Shown here: one piece after another, positions 1-11,198 of the stretch
How the letters are laid out: each line of letters starts with the position of its first letter
How positions within the stretch are numbered: position 1 is the first letter of the stretch
Program-made: the position numbers and the translations under genes
The notes under the pieces: model-generated
Databases searched by the model: none
What the model was told of the DNA's origin: nothing
Seen by the model: only the letters and a program-made list of their open reading frames with translations
Source: Thereva unica
Lineage: Eukaryota; Arthropoda; Insecta; Diptera; Therevidae
Assembly (NCBI GenBank): GCA_949987705.1
Contig: OX465282.1
Span: forward strand, 79,968,070 to 80,032,069
Reading direction: 5' to 3'
DNA: 64,000 nt

Positions 1-294
1 ATTGAAAAATATAAGTTGTGAAAGACCGGTCATTTGACCGGCCGCGGTAGGAATAGGTATATGTGAAGTGTCGGCAGGAATAGTGTTAATTTCCTCGTTG
101 TTCTTGAAGATCAGATTCGTTGCAAAAAATATGTCACACTTGTTGATATCCTTTCAACACGGCAAATGCACGACACAAGTTTTTTCAATCAATATTAGTA
201 ACACTTTTGATATTCCTTCAATTTGGAGTACTAATTATTTAGCCCGAACACTTTTCACGAGGATAGACCGTCACCTATCCTACCGACTGCGCCA
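1..294 (-). mobile_element. Gypsy element E3: 5' leader and tRNA-Lys primer-binding site
   Basis: Non-coding start of the internal region of a minus-strand gypsy element whose body lies left of the window. On the minus strand positions 294-277 read TGGCGCAGTCGGTAGGAT, the tRNA-Lys primer-binding site known from insect gypsy/errantivirus elements, and the LTR ends directly before it. Positions 1-276 hold no convincing reading frame; the 90-residue plus-strand frame over them matches nothing I know. Confidence 0.75.
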
Positions 295-889
295 GTTAAG
301 TTTCCATTTACCTTGGAAACTAAAAAATATATATTTATAAAAAAACACACTACATTCAACTTTAAACTTTACAAATTTTATTTTATTAATTTTAAAAGCG
401 TTACATCGAACCGCACGATTTAATTGACAAAACTAGAGTGACAATTATTCTCAAGATTAAAACGGTCGCACAGGTAATAAAAGTTAAGAATCAAAATGCT
501 GACTTAAGGTCTATAAGTTAAAATGGGACGTTAGTGTTAAATTACTTTACTTGATTCTAAAAACTGTAAAGGAAATTGTGTAGACATATGGAATGTGCAT
601 TTGACCGGTGGGAAAATGTTTAAACAGAAAAATAATAATTAAAATATCGGCACGTGTATTTTATATGATGTGATATTGTGGGAAATACATATGTAACGCG
701 CGCTGGTCATGGGTCGGAATCCCCTTGGCGTAATTTACTTGGTTCTATGGCTGAGGTGTCGGGTGTTTTTTATTATTTAAGATAAAAATGCATGTTATGC
801 AGTTTTAGGTTTTGCCTTGGTTTTACTTGTTTGTTACTTATTTTGTTTAATTTTATCTTGTGTTATGATATCGGATTTGATATCACAAC
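295..889 (-). repeat. LTR of gypsy element E3
   Basis: This 595-bp LTR is bounded on the left by a primer-binding site (277-294) and on the right by a purine-rich tract on the minus strand (890-901). Its right part, about 697-889, recurs with only scattered differences at 16651-16826 plus 20109-20133. Having a primer site on one side and a polypurine tract on the other suggests an LTR shared by two tandem element units. The left edge is clear; the right edge is set by where similarity with the second copy stops. Confidence 0.65.
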
Positions 890-1344
890 ACCTCCTCCCC
901 TTAAAAAAAAAATGGGCAATGATTGCCAAAATATGTTTCCCAATTTATTTCACTCAGCAGTTTGGAACAGATAAAAAGGCAAAGATGTGCCGGCTTGGAA
1001 GAAAAGACTTGGATTGAAAAAAAAACAGGCTTTGGGAGCCGAACTGTTTTATGTCCTAGTCTTAAGTCAATTCTTAAATTTAACATTTTTGCTTAGGATA
1101 TTGATATACTTTCTTAAACTAAAAAGTGGGGACTATCCAGTGCATGAGGGATGGACTTTGGTTTACCCAATATACCAAATATCCAAGCATACCAAATTCA
1201 AACCTCAGCAAAACGCATATGTTTTTGGGTCAATAAGTTATTTCCCAACTCCGAGAATACTTTCATACTTTGTTTACATACAATTTTTCAAGCATGCGCA
1301 AGTGTGCCATAATCGGCGTCTTGCAGTTGAGTCATAAGTGCGCG
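890..1344 (-). mobile_element. Remnant of a second E3 unit: polypurine tract and 3' non-coding DNA
   Basis: Directly right of the E3 LTR the minus strand reads a purine-rich run, as expected for the polypurine tract before a 3' LTR. The next ~440 bp have no reading frame I trust; small frames occur on both strands. Element G2 is inserted after 1344. Beyond G2 the sequence resumes inside E3 LTR sequence, so most of this unit's internal region and part of its LTR appear to have been lost before G2 arrived. Confidence 0.45.
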
Positions 1345-1640
1345 AATTAGGATTTTTACTCACGACGAAGTAAAAAAAAAGAATTTTTCCGTTTACAATT
1401 TTTATTTACATCTAATCACATTTAAAATCAACTTAAGACTAAATCCAGAATTTACTTATTTTATAATTACAATTTTAATAAATTTGTTGGTTTCCGGCCT
1501 GATTGGAGTTCTTAGAATTTCGTCTGGGTTATTGCTGACGGTTTTCCGTTTGTTGTATTCGTTTATTGCAATATTGCAATAATTTGGTGGCTCGTGTAAA
1601 TTATTTTGAGCTTAATTTGAGAAAAGGTGAATGCTGAAGC

Positions 1641-2118
1641 TGTTGTTGCGTATCGCGGATCGCCGAACGACAAACCAACGAAAAAATTACATAAATAGAA
1701 AAACACCTTTCATCAACAAACTATAAATTTTATTTTAAAACCGAAATAACAAATTTGGTAATTTAGGAGAGAACCGAGATCCGAGTAAGTGGACGTTAAG
1801 ACTTCGAATGATTTTACATGTTTTACATTTAATCATTCAAGCTGGTGCTAATGGAAGTGTAATTTGATATTTTATATAAAGTCACGTTGAAGAGACATGC
1901 ATTGCTTTAAACAAGAATGCAGAGGTAATGGAATTTCGTATAAAAAGTGCAATGAAAGAATTTAAGTACTTGGAAAAATGATTAAAAGTGAATTAAAATG
2001 ATTAGTTGGAATAATTTATGGGAGGTATAATTGAAAATGAAATAAGAATAATGAACATGATATTTAAGGAATTTGCTGCCATGTACAAATAGGCAAGATT
2101 TAACTTAAATTTATAACA
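1641..2118 (-). repeat. G1 3' LTR
   Basis: A 478-bp direct repeat of 4542-5027, starting TGTTGTTGCG and ending TTATAACA on the plus strand. The minus strand just inside (2119-2130) is a G-rich purine run, the polypurine tract. The other copy carries eight extra bases near 4563-4570. Confidence 0.9.
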
Positions 2119-2127
2119 CTTCCCCCC

Positions 2128-2764
2128 TTAGGAATGAAAATCATACCTAGGGTTGGTGTGATTTTCATTAGAAGAATCAGAAGATTTAGAAGGATAAGAA
2201 GAACAGGGGGTTTTAGCTACTGGTTCAGCTTTCTTTATGTTTGAAATTTCTAGCTGGATAGCATTAAGCTCATTATTTTCAACGTTGGATCTTGGTACCC
2301 TTGTACAAAACTTAAAGTTAGAATAATATTTTAACATAATTTTAGTGACTACTACAGCAGTTAACAATGTTACAATGATGGATAATGAGTACAAATGGTA
2401 AGAATGATTTTTAATAGCTTTAAGCGGAATAACTTTTTCTTTGAAACATTTAATACTATAACTTAGTTTTTGTAAATCTTCGAGTCTATCAATGAAGTGT
2501 GACGAACTGGTGAAATTAATAGGAGTTTCTTGAGCATATTTATTAAAGTGTTCGAAATCTATGTTATTAATTTCTAAAATTGGAACTTTTGAAAAATAAT
2601 TTTATTGCTGTAGTAAACATGTGTCTCTATTAATTTATACAATTCGCCCATATTTTCAATGCTAGGCGGTAAAGGTAAGTATAGACCATTCGGAAGAAAA
2701 TCTTGAATTTTATTTATCTCATTTAACATATCGGCTCCATGTATGACGTATGGATGCAGAATAC
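2128..2764 (-). pseudogene. G1 env-like transmembrane protein remnant
   Basis: The minus strand encodes the C-terminal half of an env-like protein in two frames, with a break near 2600. The 88-residue open part at 2394-2128 starts within a hydrophobic span (roughly residues 4-22, rich in L, I, V and T) followed by a serine-rich, charged tail, as in the transmembrane anchor and cytoplasmic tail of errantivirus Env. Upstream, around 2764-2400, ectodomain-like sequence can be read. It ends just before the polypurine tract, where env belongs. No signal peptide, cleavage site or fusion peptide remains, because the pol-env boundary was deleted. Assignment to env rests on position and topology. Confidence 0.6.
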
Positions 2765-2827
2765 CTTGCGAACTTGCGAATTTATAAGAAGTAGAAGTTG
2801 TAGGTTTGGAGGGTTTTTGAATTAAAT

Positions 2828-3731
2828 TTATTGCAACGATTCTGCTCTGGTCGCGCCTCCTCTCGTACCAGGGCCAACAGCGTTTCCCGAATCGTTTTGG
2901 GCATTCGTTCTTTTCTTACTTTCATTATAAGCTCTTTTCCTACACTCTTTGATATGGTGCCCACGATTCTTACAATAACTGCAGATAATATAGTTCAGTT
3001 TGTGCACGAGAGATGAACATTCCTTTTTGACTACCGGTTTAGTTTCGTTGGAGAATTTCGGAAGCGACGGATTTGATTTTAAGTAACATTGGGCGATGGT
3101 GTGACCAGATTTATTACAAAATTGACAATTAGTGGCGGATTGAGATTTTTGAGAAATCTTCATTCTACCAACCGATTTTTCTTCTTGTACTGCTGCTTCG
3201 ACAGCATCAGTGAGGTTTTTGAAACGACTTGCTTTAATGATTAGTTTGACGGGATCTTGCAGGCCATCTACGAATGATTTTAAGGCTGTTTTGCCTGGCT
3301 CTGGATAACCTCAGAAGCTTCCTCGCCTTCCGATATGATACAAGCATCGTTTAGATCGGCTAGAAGCCTTTCAACTCTGTTTGCGAAGGATCTTACATCT
3401 TCATGGAAACTTTGCTTAGCATTTACAAGTTCGGTTTGTATTTGGGCAAGCGTCCTTTTCTCTAGAAATTGTTCTTGTAGCGCTTGTCTTAATGCGCTCC
3501 AATCTTCGAAAGTTTTATACTTTACAATATTATACGCGGCACCGGTTAATTTGCACTTAATTATATTCAATACCATCGAGGAATCTGAAGCACTACGTCG
3601 CAACAACTAACAAACCGATGCAATTCGTTACGGCTACCATCAAATTCGGGTATAAACTTTAGAGCGAAATCGGCATTGAGTTTTGGCGGCATTTCGATAT
3701 CGTTGTGTTCAGGCAAAGCAGGCAACGACAT
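2828..3731 (-). pseudogene. G1 gag with two CCHC zinc knuckles (frameshifted)
   Basis: Gag of a gypsy-type element: capsid-like helical region followed by nucleocapsid. Translation can start at an ATG at 3731 and runs in three frame segments (about 3731-3600, 3606-3295 and 3290-2828), so there are at least two frameshifts. The last segment holds two clean CX2CX4HX4C zinc knuckles about 35 residues apart (CQFCNKSGHTIAQC and CSYCKNRGHHIKEC), which in Gag bind genomic RNA. The usual gag-to-protease continuation is missing and env-like sequence follows within about 60 bp. The C-terminus is therefore a deletion junction and not a natural stop. Confidence 0.75.
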
Positions 3732-4520
3732 AAAATTGATTAGGAAATAGGAACAATACGTTGAAGAAATTAGTAATTAGTAGTAAAACGTTGAACGAAA
3801 ATAAAAAAAATCACGGCGAACCCAAATGGATATCACTATTTTCTCAGAAATTTCCACCGCAAAACACGAATATACCGAAAATTCAGCGCATCGTAAAAAT
3901 GAATTAACCCTTTGTTTGGCTTTAATTTGTTTTAATTTTCACTGCACTATAATTTCTATTCAAAATTTTCTCGATTTCAGGTTACTTTTACAAATGTAAC
4001 ACGCAACTTTCTTGTTAAAAATTATCAATAAATTCAAATTAAATAGTCAATAAAAATTAATTTTTAATTATTTGTTCGAAAATTTTAATTAGATGAAATA
4101 TTAATAGAATGAAATAATTATTTATAAGTGAAGTTTGAATCTTCCACAAAAATTTGATAAAAAAAAAATTAACTCACAAGGTTTAGTAAATAATTTAGTA
4201 TTTAAAAGGTTAAAAGGTTTCACAAACAAATTTTAATATATAAAACTTAATATATAAATAAAACACAATAGAAAAATATATTTATTTTAAAAGGAAATTA
4301 GATTAGAAACTTTTTTTTCTCCCTTTGAAAAACCTGAATATAGATCCCACGCTGGAGTTTCACCTCTTCTTCAAATTGATGAAATTGATGTAATTTTGGT
4401 CCCAAAAGAGTAATTATCGGCCTCTCCACTTATATTTTTTTTCAGCTTTTTGTTGCCTTTGACTTCAGGATTCAAGCATTCGAGGATTGTCGAGCGACGC
4501 ACTTTTACACACAATACAAC

Positions 4521-4536
4521 CCCACATCTGACACCA
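4521..4536 (-). other. G1 primer-binding site (tRNA-Leu-like)
   Basis: Read on the minus strand this begins TGGTGTCAGATGTGGG, close to the complement of a eukaryotic tRNA-Leu 3' end, and lies five bases inside the 5' LTR. mdg3/micropia-type gypsy elements are known to use tRNA-Leu. The tRNA identity is from memory of that family, not from a search. Confidence 0.55.
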
Positions 4537-4541
4537 CTTTT

Positions 4542-5027
4542 TGTTGTTGCGTATCGCGGATTTCAGTTTCGCCGAACGACAAACCAACGAAAAAATTACA
4601 TAAATAGAAAAACACCTTTCATCAACAAACTGTAAATTTTATTTTAAAACCGAAATAACAAATTTGGTAATTTAGGAGAGAACCGAGATCCGAGTAAGTG
4701 AACGTTAAGACTTCGAATGATTTTACATGTTTTACATTTAATCATTCAAGCTGGTGCTAATGGAAGTGTAATTTGATATTTTATATAAAGTCACGTTGAA
4801 GAGACATGCATTGCTTTAAACAAAAATGCAGACTTAATGGAATTTCGTACAAAAAGTGCAATGAAAGAATTTAAGTACTTGGAAAAATGATTAAAAGTGA
4901 ATTAAAATGATTAGTTGGAATAATTTATGGGAGGTATAATTGAAAATGAAATAAGAGTAATGAACTTGATATTTAAGGAATTTGCTGCCATGTACAAATA
5001 GGCAAGATTTAACTTAACTTTATAACA
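4542..5027 (-). repeat. G1 5' LTR
   Basis: A 486-bp copy of 1641-2118 with TG..CA ends. The bases just right of it (AAGC, 5028-5031) repeat those left of the other LTR, giving a 4-bp target duplication. Scattered substitutions plus one 8-bp indel separate the two LTRs, so the insertion is not recent, though younger than G2, whose LTR it splits. Confidence 0.9.
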
Positions 5028-5181
5028 AAGCTTTCCTGTGAATTGGGCGCATGCATGTTGGAGTTCATCGTTAAGGCGGGAGCCGTAACTCCTCCCCTCT
5101 AAGAGAGTGTCCTCGGCCAATAAAGCTGGATGCTCGGAGGATCACCAGGATTTTCTATAGATGATATCTTATTGCAGATAA

Positions 5182-5846
5182 CACTGGTCTGCACATTTTT
5201 TCTCCTTTCCAATTTAATAGTCGTATCCTAAGTATTTTTTCGCACTGAATCCGAATCCGTTGGCCAAATTGCCCTATCACGTCAGGATTTTGAGCAATCC
5301 TAACCTAAAAGTGCCAAAAAGCGTGTTTTTTGCACTTTTGCGCGTTAAATATCTCAAAACTATGGAATGATAGGGCAAATCGGACAACGGGATCGTTTTC
5401 AGCATGCCGAAATCTACAGAAAAACATGTCGAAAGCGTTAAATTTGAAAAAACTTTTTTTTGTAATACTGAAAAGAAAAACTTCTTGGCGCGAAATCGAC
5501 GATTTTTATTAACACATGATATCATCGTTGCACCGAAGTTTTTCTTTTCAGTATTACAAAAAAAGTTTTTTCAAATTTAACGCTTTCGACATGGTTTTCT
5601 GTAGATTTCGGCATGCTGAAAACGATCCTGTTTGCCGATTTGCCCTATCATTCCATAGTTTTGAGATATTTAACGCGCAAAAGTGCAAAAAACACGCTTT
5701 TTGGCACTTTTAGGTTAGGATTGCTCAAAATCCTGACGTGATAGGGCTATTTGGCCAACGGATTCGGATTCAGCGCGAAAAAATACTTAGGATACGACTA
5801 TTAAATTGGAAAGGAGAAAAAATGACCCGTTTTTTGCAGACCAGTG
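5182..5846. mobile_element. Palindromic foldback/MITE element with TSD TAA
   Basis: A 665-bp near-perfect palindrome. The left arm (5182-about 5500) is repeated inverted in the right arm (about 5530-5846), with a short centre. Terminal sequence is CACTGGTCTGCA at both ends and the flanking duplication is TAA (5179-5181 and 5847-5849). It sits between the G2 env stop and the G2 polypurine tract. The short frames on both strands mirror each other and have no coding signal. A 3-bp duplication fits PIF/Harbinger or CACTA-driven MITEs; the CACTGG terminus resembles CACTA. Confidence 0.8.
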
Positions 5847-7241
5847 TAATCGGTGTTTTATTTTAAAGAATTTTCACTCGAACATAGATGATGAATGCAC
5901 AAATTGCCAGGATGATGAAGCCAATGAATACTATTAGGATGAGTGTAATATTGTCCCTTTGAGCTGTCTTTATATCTAGGAGTTCTATGGCCTTCCTATT
6001 TTGGAAGTGAGATGTTCTAATTTTTTGCAGGTGGATGTCTTCTATAGTGGAAGAGTAATTGGTCCTGTTAAATGTGGTAGGATATACATGAATGTCGTCC
6101 CAGAAGTTGGCGATAGTTCCTTGATATGTTATCCCGTTGATTTCGACGGTGCAGTTCTGAAAATGTATTAATTTTGTGCCTTGTAAGGTTAAGTTAGTGG
6201 AGTCGCAAGATGAATTGATTCTGGTTTCCGGAAGATCACTTATAAGAATGTAATTTGGTTCTGGCTGCTGGATATTAAGGATGGTAGAATGCTCTATAAG
6301 CTGGCATTCTGTTTTTTATGAGGGGTCCAACGCATTTGGAGGTGTTGGTGTCTTCCTGGTATGGCGATTCCTTGCAGTAATGGGTTCCTTCAACTTTGAA
6401 ACACTTATTGTCGAAATATTGAATATTATGGGAGTTTATGATTTGGTAGGGTTTTGTGACTATTGTTTTTGTATGGTTTATAGGTAAGGGGATTAGGTGG
6501 AACATAGAATAAGTTTCTTGTGAAAAAATAGGTATTTTGACATTAAAAATAATATTTACATTACTATACATATGTAGAATGCTTCTAATTCCAACAATTC
6601 GTAAATGTTCTCTTTTGATTTAATTTCTATTGATTGACTTTTCAAATTACTGTAAATTTTATTTAATTCTTTATGATTTAAAATTTGTTTTGATATAATG
6701 TTTAACCTTGCGAGTAATATGGCTTCTGCTAAGTTTGTTAAATGGTTGTTTATTAGATCTATATTATAATTTATTTGTGCTAAATATTGTGTGTGTTTTA
6801 TAACGTCGTCAACGGATTTTACTCTATTTTCTATAGTTTCTTTGTAATGCTTCAAATATTTCTCAATTGATTCCTGCTGTTTGTTAATATGAGATGTGAT
6901 ATTTTCGAATCTTTCTATCATTTGACTATTTATTGATACCTGTTTATTAATTTCTGTTTTAATGTTTGCCTGATTTGAGAGTAGATTTTCAATGTTTTCG
7001 TTAATTCTTTGAGCGTCATTATCGTCCATGTTACCTGTTATACTTTTGATAACACTACCTAGACCGTTTATTAATCCTCTCTTTTTCCTTAAACTAGGTT
7101 TTAGTGTCTCAGATTTCTCTTTCGGGTTTTGTAGTTTTATGTTCGTTAGTTTTACTGAGTCCTGGAGTTCACCTTCGTTGTCAAGTAATTTAATTGAATC
7201 TGAAATTTTGTCAATTTTTGTCTCGTAGTTTTCTAATCTAA

Positions 7242-7584
7242 TAAAATATATAGTTTAAAAAAACCAAAAAATACGCTTTTAATTTAAAATGAACTAAAAA
7301 GTAAAAAATAATTTTTAATGTAAAATTTTTATTGCTCCAGCCAGTATATGGGAACAACCTACGTTTCGAAATGTAAAAAAGCGTGGGGCTCCTTACCTAT
7401 TTCCTTATTTTATTAACATTGGAACTTTTCATTAGCGCCCCACGCTTTTTTACATTTTGAAACGTAGGTTGTTCCCATATACTGGCTGGAGCAATAAAAA
7501 TTTTACATTAAAAATTATTTTTTACTTTTTAGTTCATTTTAAATTAAAAGCGTATTTTTTGGTTTTTTTAAACTACATATTTTA
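7242..7584. repeat. Inverted repeat with ~145-bp arms
   Basis: Positions 7242-7396 and 7434-7584 are reverse complements with few mismatches, around a ~37-bp loop. This forms the left part of the insertion at 7247-8060. The 64- and 66-residue frames overlapping it are palindrome artefacts. Confidence 0.85.
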
Positions 7585-8060
7585 TTTTCTACTTTTTAGT
7601 CTATTATATGGCTTCTACCATTCAGCCGCCATCCTGGACCCGTCATCTTGATTTTTTTGCAAAATAGTCAGATTACATTGTCATCCAAACTAAACGTGTG
7701 TGCAAAATTTCAGCTCAATCGGAAACCGGGAAGTGGGTTAAATTTAACTTACAAGATTTTATTACATAGTTACAAGTGAAGCTAATTAACACATATCCAT
7801 TTTGAATTTAGAATTACGCTACACAGCTAATAGTATTGTATTTGGCATACCCATCCATTTGATACCCATGTCGGGGGGTCGGCGAACACAATTGCAAAAT
7901 TCAGCCGCCATCCTGGACCCGTCATCTTGATTTTTTTACAAAATAGTCAGATTGCATTGTCATCCAAACTAAACGTGTGTGCAAAATTTCAGCTCAATCG
8001 GAAACCGGGAAGTGGGTCAAATTTAACTTACAAGATTTTATTACATAGTTACAAGTGAAG
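7247..8060. mobile_element. Composite insertion: palindrome plus 1.6 repeat units
   Basis: An 814-bp insertion in the G2 env. The left half is the 7242-7584 palindrome. The right half holds two ~165-bp direct repeats (7618-7786, 7899-8063) about 95% identical and 278 bp apart. CTAATAAAA occurs at both edges (7238-7246, 8061-8069) and could be a 9-bp target duplication; the CTAAT part also ends the internal repeat unit, so the true duplication may be shorter. Comparison with G4 (56540-56600), which lacks the insert, shows env is continuous there. Foldback-type elements have 9-bp duplications, but this structure is not a classic one. Confidence 0.6.
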
Positions 8061-9129
8061 CTAATAAAAGCGTATTAACAATATGTAAAGGTTTGTTGTA
8101 TGTCAGTATTGTTCTAGCTGTCTTTAGTTTCATTGTGAGTAATTCTTGGTTCGTCAGGTCCTGTATTTCCAGTTTCTGTCCTGTCACGATTATTATCCTG
8201 TAATTTACGTCTAATTTTAATCCTAGCTTTATGAAATTTCTTATTGTTGTTAGTAATAATTGAAATTTTATTATTTTGCTTAATTCTATGCTTTGAAAAC
8301 CTAAGTGTTAGTTTGTTACGCCTACACTCTTTCCTATAAACTATATTATCTTCTTCTAAATCTACAGGGCTTGTCGATCTTTATTCAGTTTATCTAAATT
8401 TTTCTTAAAGTTTTCTTCCATTTTAGCTTTTACTTCGGGATATAAGTTTTGTCTATATTCATTTAATTTTTGTAGGTAATCATGTTCAGTATTACATATA
8501 TTGTAGTGTCTTATCGAATTCATGGGTTCTTCCATAGAACAATTCGTAAGGGGTATGTTTTGTAGCCGAATGTATGGCATTATTATAAGTGATTAGACAT
8601 TCGCTAAGGTTTTCGTCATGATCCATATGACTACTCTTACTACATAAAATCCTATATATTTCCGTTAAGGTTGAGTGCATTCTTTCAACCGGAGCGTTGC
8701 TGCTCGTTTGTTGGAAGCAGGTTGCGTGATAATGAATCCCATATTGCTTACAAAAGTCATCGAATAATGATGATGTGAATTCTGCACCTTGGTCTGAGAC
8801 AATTTTCTTCGGGGTGCCTTGAAGGCTAAAGAAATGTTTCAATGATTTAACCATATTGAGGCTATTTCTAGCTGGGACAGTATATGCTGCTGCGAACTTA
8901 GAGAATTTATCGATAATGGTTAATATCTGGGCCGGGTTCATGTTTGCAGTTCTAACTGCACAGTGTAAGATTTTGCAGTTCTAACGTCAAGCTAACTTTG
9001 CAGACTACGACGATTTAAGTGCGATGTTCATGAACGCTTTGCTGCAAATAAGAAGAAGAACAAAGTTGGCAATTTTGACATTACCGTGGGTGCATGCCAT
9101 TGCGTTAAATTCATTTTTGTTGTGAAAAA

Positions 9130-10383
9130 TGGAAAATGTTTTAATAAATTTAATGATACACAATGTTCAGAATAGAAAAAAGTGTCTAAAAAAGAGACTT
9201 ATTGAACGTAAAAAAAAAGTGTATAGACAATTATTGATTTTAAAAATTTTTATTAAAAAAAGCCAAGAAATATTGTGAAAATTAGGAATTATTTTCGGGT
9301 AATAGAAGCCTACCAAGAGGATATATTTTTCAAACATTTTCGAATGACTCGCCAAACTCTGGAAGTATACTCTTTTCATTATTTCTTTTATTCGAAGGTT
9401 ATGTTTTCTTTTTTATAGAAATTAATCAACAATTTTCCAAATAATCGCATCCCAGGTACAAGGATTAATGTAAGGAGGGGGCTTTTAATAACTCTTTGGA
9501 AGTTGGGAAACCGAGACTCCTTCAGGGCCGTTGCAGATCGTTTTGGCATATCGAAAGGGTATTCTTATAAAATTGTAATGCATACGTGCAAAATGATATG
9601 CCGAGAAAGAAAAAAATTTATAAAATGGCCGACAAGTGAGGAATTAGTAGGAATTATAAATAAATTTGACAATTTAAGGACCAATTCTTTTCCCTCTGTC
9701 GTTGGTTGCGTTGACGGCACCCATATAGCTATAACAGCCCCCACAAATCAATCTAGAGATTACTACAACAGAAAGGGCTTCCACTCAATGATTTTACAGG
9801 TACAGTATATTGTTTTGAAATTAAAAAATGAAACTAAAATTGTTTATCATTACAGGCAATATGTGACAGTGAAAACATCTTTATTGATGTATTTTTTGGT
9901 TGGCCAGGTCGCTCCCACGACGCTCATGTGTGGGAAAACAGCCCCATAGGGAAAGCGTTAAAAGAAAAACAAATAACATTGCCTTTTAATTCCCACATAG
10001 TAGGAGACTCTGCGTACAAACTGGCGCCATATTTAATGGTTAACTACCGTGATAATGGTTTTTTAACAAGTAAGCAAGCCCAATTTAATAAGTCACTGTC
10101 CTCCACAAGAGTATGTATAGAGCAAAGCTTCGGTATTTTGAAACAGAAATTCAGAATACTAAAATGTGTAGAAACTACTAACATTTCTCATGTTAAGGAC
10201 ATAGTGATGGCTTGTGTTTGCTTATACAACTTCATTTTAAAAAATGAGAAAGTTGATAAGCCAAACATGGAAACCATGGAGGAAGAAAACTACGAATTCT
10301 ACGAATTTGAAGATGGTGAAACTGGAATGGACAGTGCGGACAAAGCAAAGCTAAAAAGGGACATGATATGTGCTTCACTATAG
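9130..10383 (+). CDS. HARBI1-like: PIF/Harbinger transposase (HARBI1-like DDE nuclease)
   Basis: Cut-and-paste transposase of the DDE_Tnp_4 family. The start is an ATG at 9130; the N-terminal region contains FFKHFRMTRQTLE, the helical lead-in typical of HARBI1. An intron ends with an acceptor at 9416-9417. The next exon carries the winged-helix-like FRAVADRFGISKGYSYKIV and the first catalytic Asp in VGCVDGTH. A 58-bp intron (about 9799-9856, GT..AG) must be removed; splicing joins the frames and yields FFGWPGRSHDAHVW. The second Asp is in VGDSAYKLAPYL and the Glu in VCIEQSFGILK. So all three catalytic residues are present. One frameshift near 9260 in the first exon is the only damage seen. 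It would act in the nucleus with the SANT partner encoded downstream. Confidence 0.85.
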
Positions 10384-10527
10384 TTTTTTTTGCAAAAAAA
10401 AATACACTTTTAAATAAAAATAAAACTAGTTTTATTCCAAAAATAAAAATTCAATGAAAAAAAATTAAATAGGAACTTCAGTCACATTTCAAAATTCAGT
10501 ATTAATAAAAGTAACTAGTAAAAATAA

Positions 10528-11198
10528 TTACTTTTCTAAGCACCTCTTCAACAGCTCTTTTAATTCTCGTAATTCTTGAACTTTCTGTTCTTCAATTTCT
10601 GAATTTTTTAATTCAATTTTCACAAATTCCTTGTGGCGCTCATCGTCTTTTTCCTCAGCCATTTTAAGAAATTCTAATAATTCGTTTTGATCCGATTTCC
10701 TTTTCCTAGAAGTAGTTGTACTTTCTTCACACGGGGTTTCATTATTTTCTTCAGGCTCAAAACTATTAATAAGTGTATCATTTGGTGGATTTAATGTATA
10801 TGAGGATCCATACACCTCATCAAACATATCAAAATACGACCAAAAAGTTGTGTTCCTTCCAGATTCCTAGTTCCTTCTTTTTATTCGTTGATATGTTGTA
10901 AATAAGTTATTAAATTTCTTTTGTATTTCATCCCTTGTGTAATTAAATTCCTTATTTACTTTTTTTATGTTGTTCAGCACCATTCCCCAAAGAACACTTC
11001 GCTTTTTTTAGAACTGTTGAATTCCTTTTCCAATATTAATCTTTCCGTTATCAATACTGTTGTTTCTCGGGAATTCCATTTTTTGTTTTCATTTTCAAAC
11101 CTATTTGAACTAAAAATACAGTTTCGTAATATTAAACACAATCAAAATATCACAAATTACCTGCCGAAAATATCCCTCGCTTCGTTTTCACTGTCCAT
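10528..11198 (-). CDS. PIF/Harbinger Myb/SANT-like accessory DNA-binding protein
   Basis: The second gene of PIF/Harbinger elements, which in described members imports the transposase into the nucleus and helps bind the ends. It starts at an ATG at 11198. An intron with GTAATT..TTTTTAG ends (about 11161-11107) separates a short first exon from the SANT/trihelix-like domain around 11090-10850, with the conserved tryptophan in the first helix. The 99-residue tail (10827-10528) has a basic KRKSDQ patch and a highly charged, Leu-heptad helix near its C-terminus that looks like a coiled coil. The frame is interrupted around 10960 (stop codons in the SANT stretch), so this copy may be damaged or the intron pattern may differ from mine. 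Confidence 0.65.

Larger units (their letters stand above)
1641..5027 (-). mobile_element. Pol-less gypsy element G1 (gag and env remnants only)
   Basis: A minus-strand LTR element of 3.39 kb with TG..CA ends and the 4-bp duplication AAGC (1637-1640, 5028-5031). The LTRs are 1641-2118 and 4542-5027 and differ mainly by an 8-bp indel. Between them are a gag remnant (3731-2828) directly followed by an env-like membrane protein remnant (2764-2128). No protease, RT or integrase lies between them, so pol was lost in one deletion. The primer site resembles tRNA-Leu rather than the tRNA-Lys of G2 and E3. It could have moved only with proteins supplied by a full-length relative. Confidence 0.85.
1345..5090 (-). 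repeat. G2 3' LTR, split by element G1
   Basis: Positions 1345-1640 plus 5032-5090 match the right LTR of G2 (16325-16650) almost base for base. The gap 1641-5031 is element G1 plus one copy of its 4-bp target duplication AAGC. The right LTR serves as the empty-site control: it reads straight through the insertion point, which fixes G1's ends to the base. Small indels between the copies (for example 1370-1379) date G2 as old. Confidence 0.88.
5863..8200 (-). pseudogene. G2 env (errantivirus-type envelope protein), interrupted
   Basis: Envelope gene of G2. On the minus strand a basic cleavage-site motif RKKR followed by GLINGLGSV (near 7070) matches the fusion-peptide start of errantivirus Env and baculovirus F proteins. 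Downstream come a coiled-coil-rich stretch (7029-6556), ectodomain (6571-6275) and a hydrophobic anchor just before the stop at 5863, in the position and order expected. The reading frame is broken at about 6560 and 6270. The N-terminal part, near 8200-8061, is separated by an 814-bp insertion at 7247-8060. Membrane fusion would be its role in an infectious relative; this copy cannot make it. Confidence 0.75.

Noticed and set aside
5277..5713. Three short frames on both strands of the foldback element
   Set aside because: They mirror each other across the palindrome and have no start context or homology.
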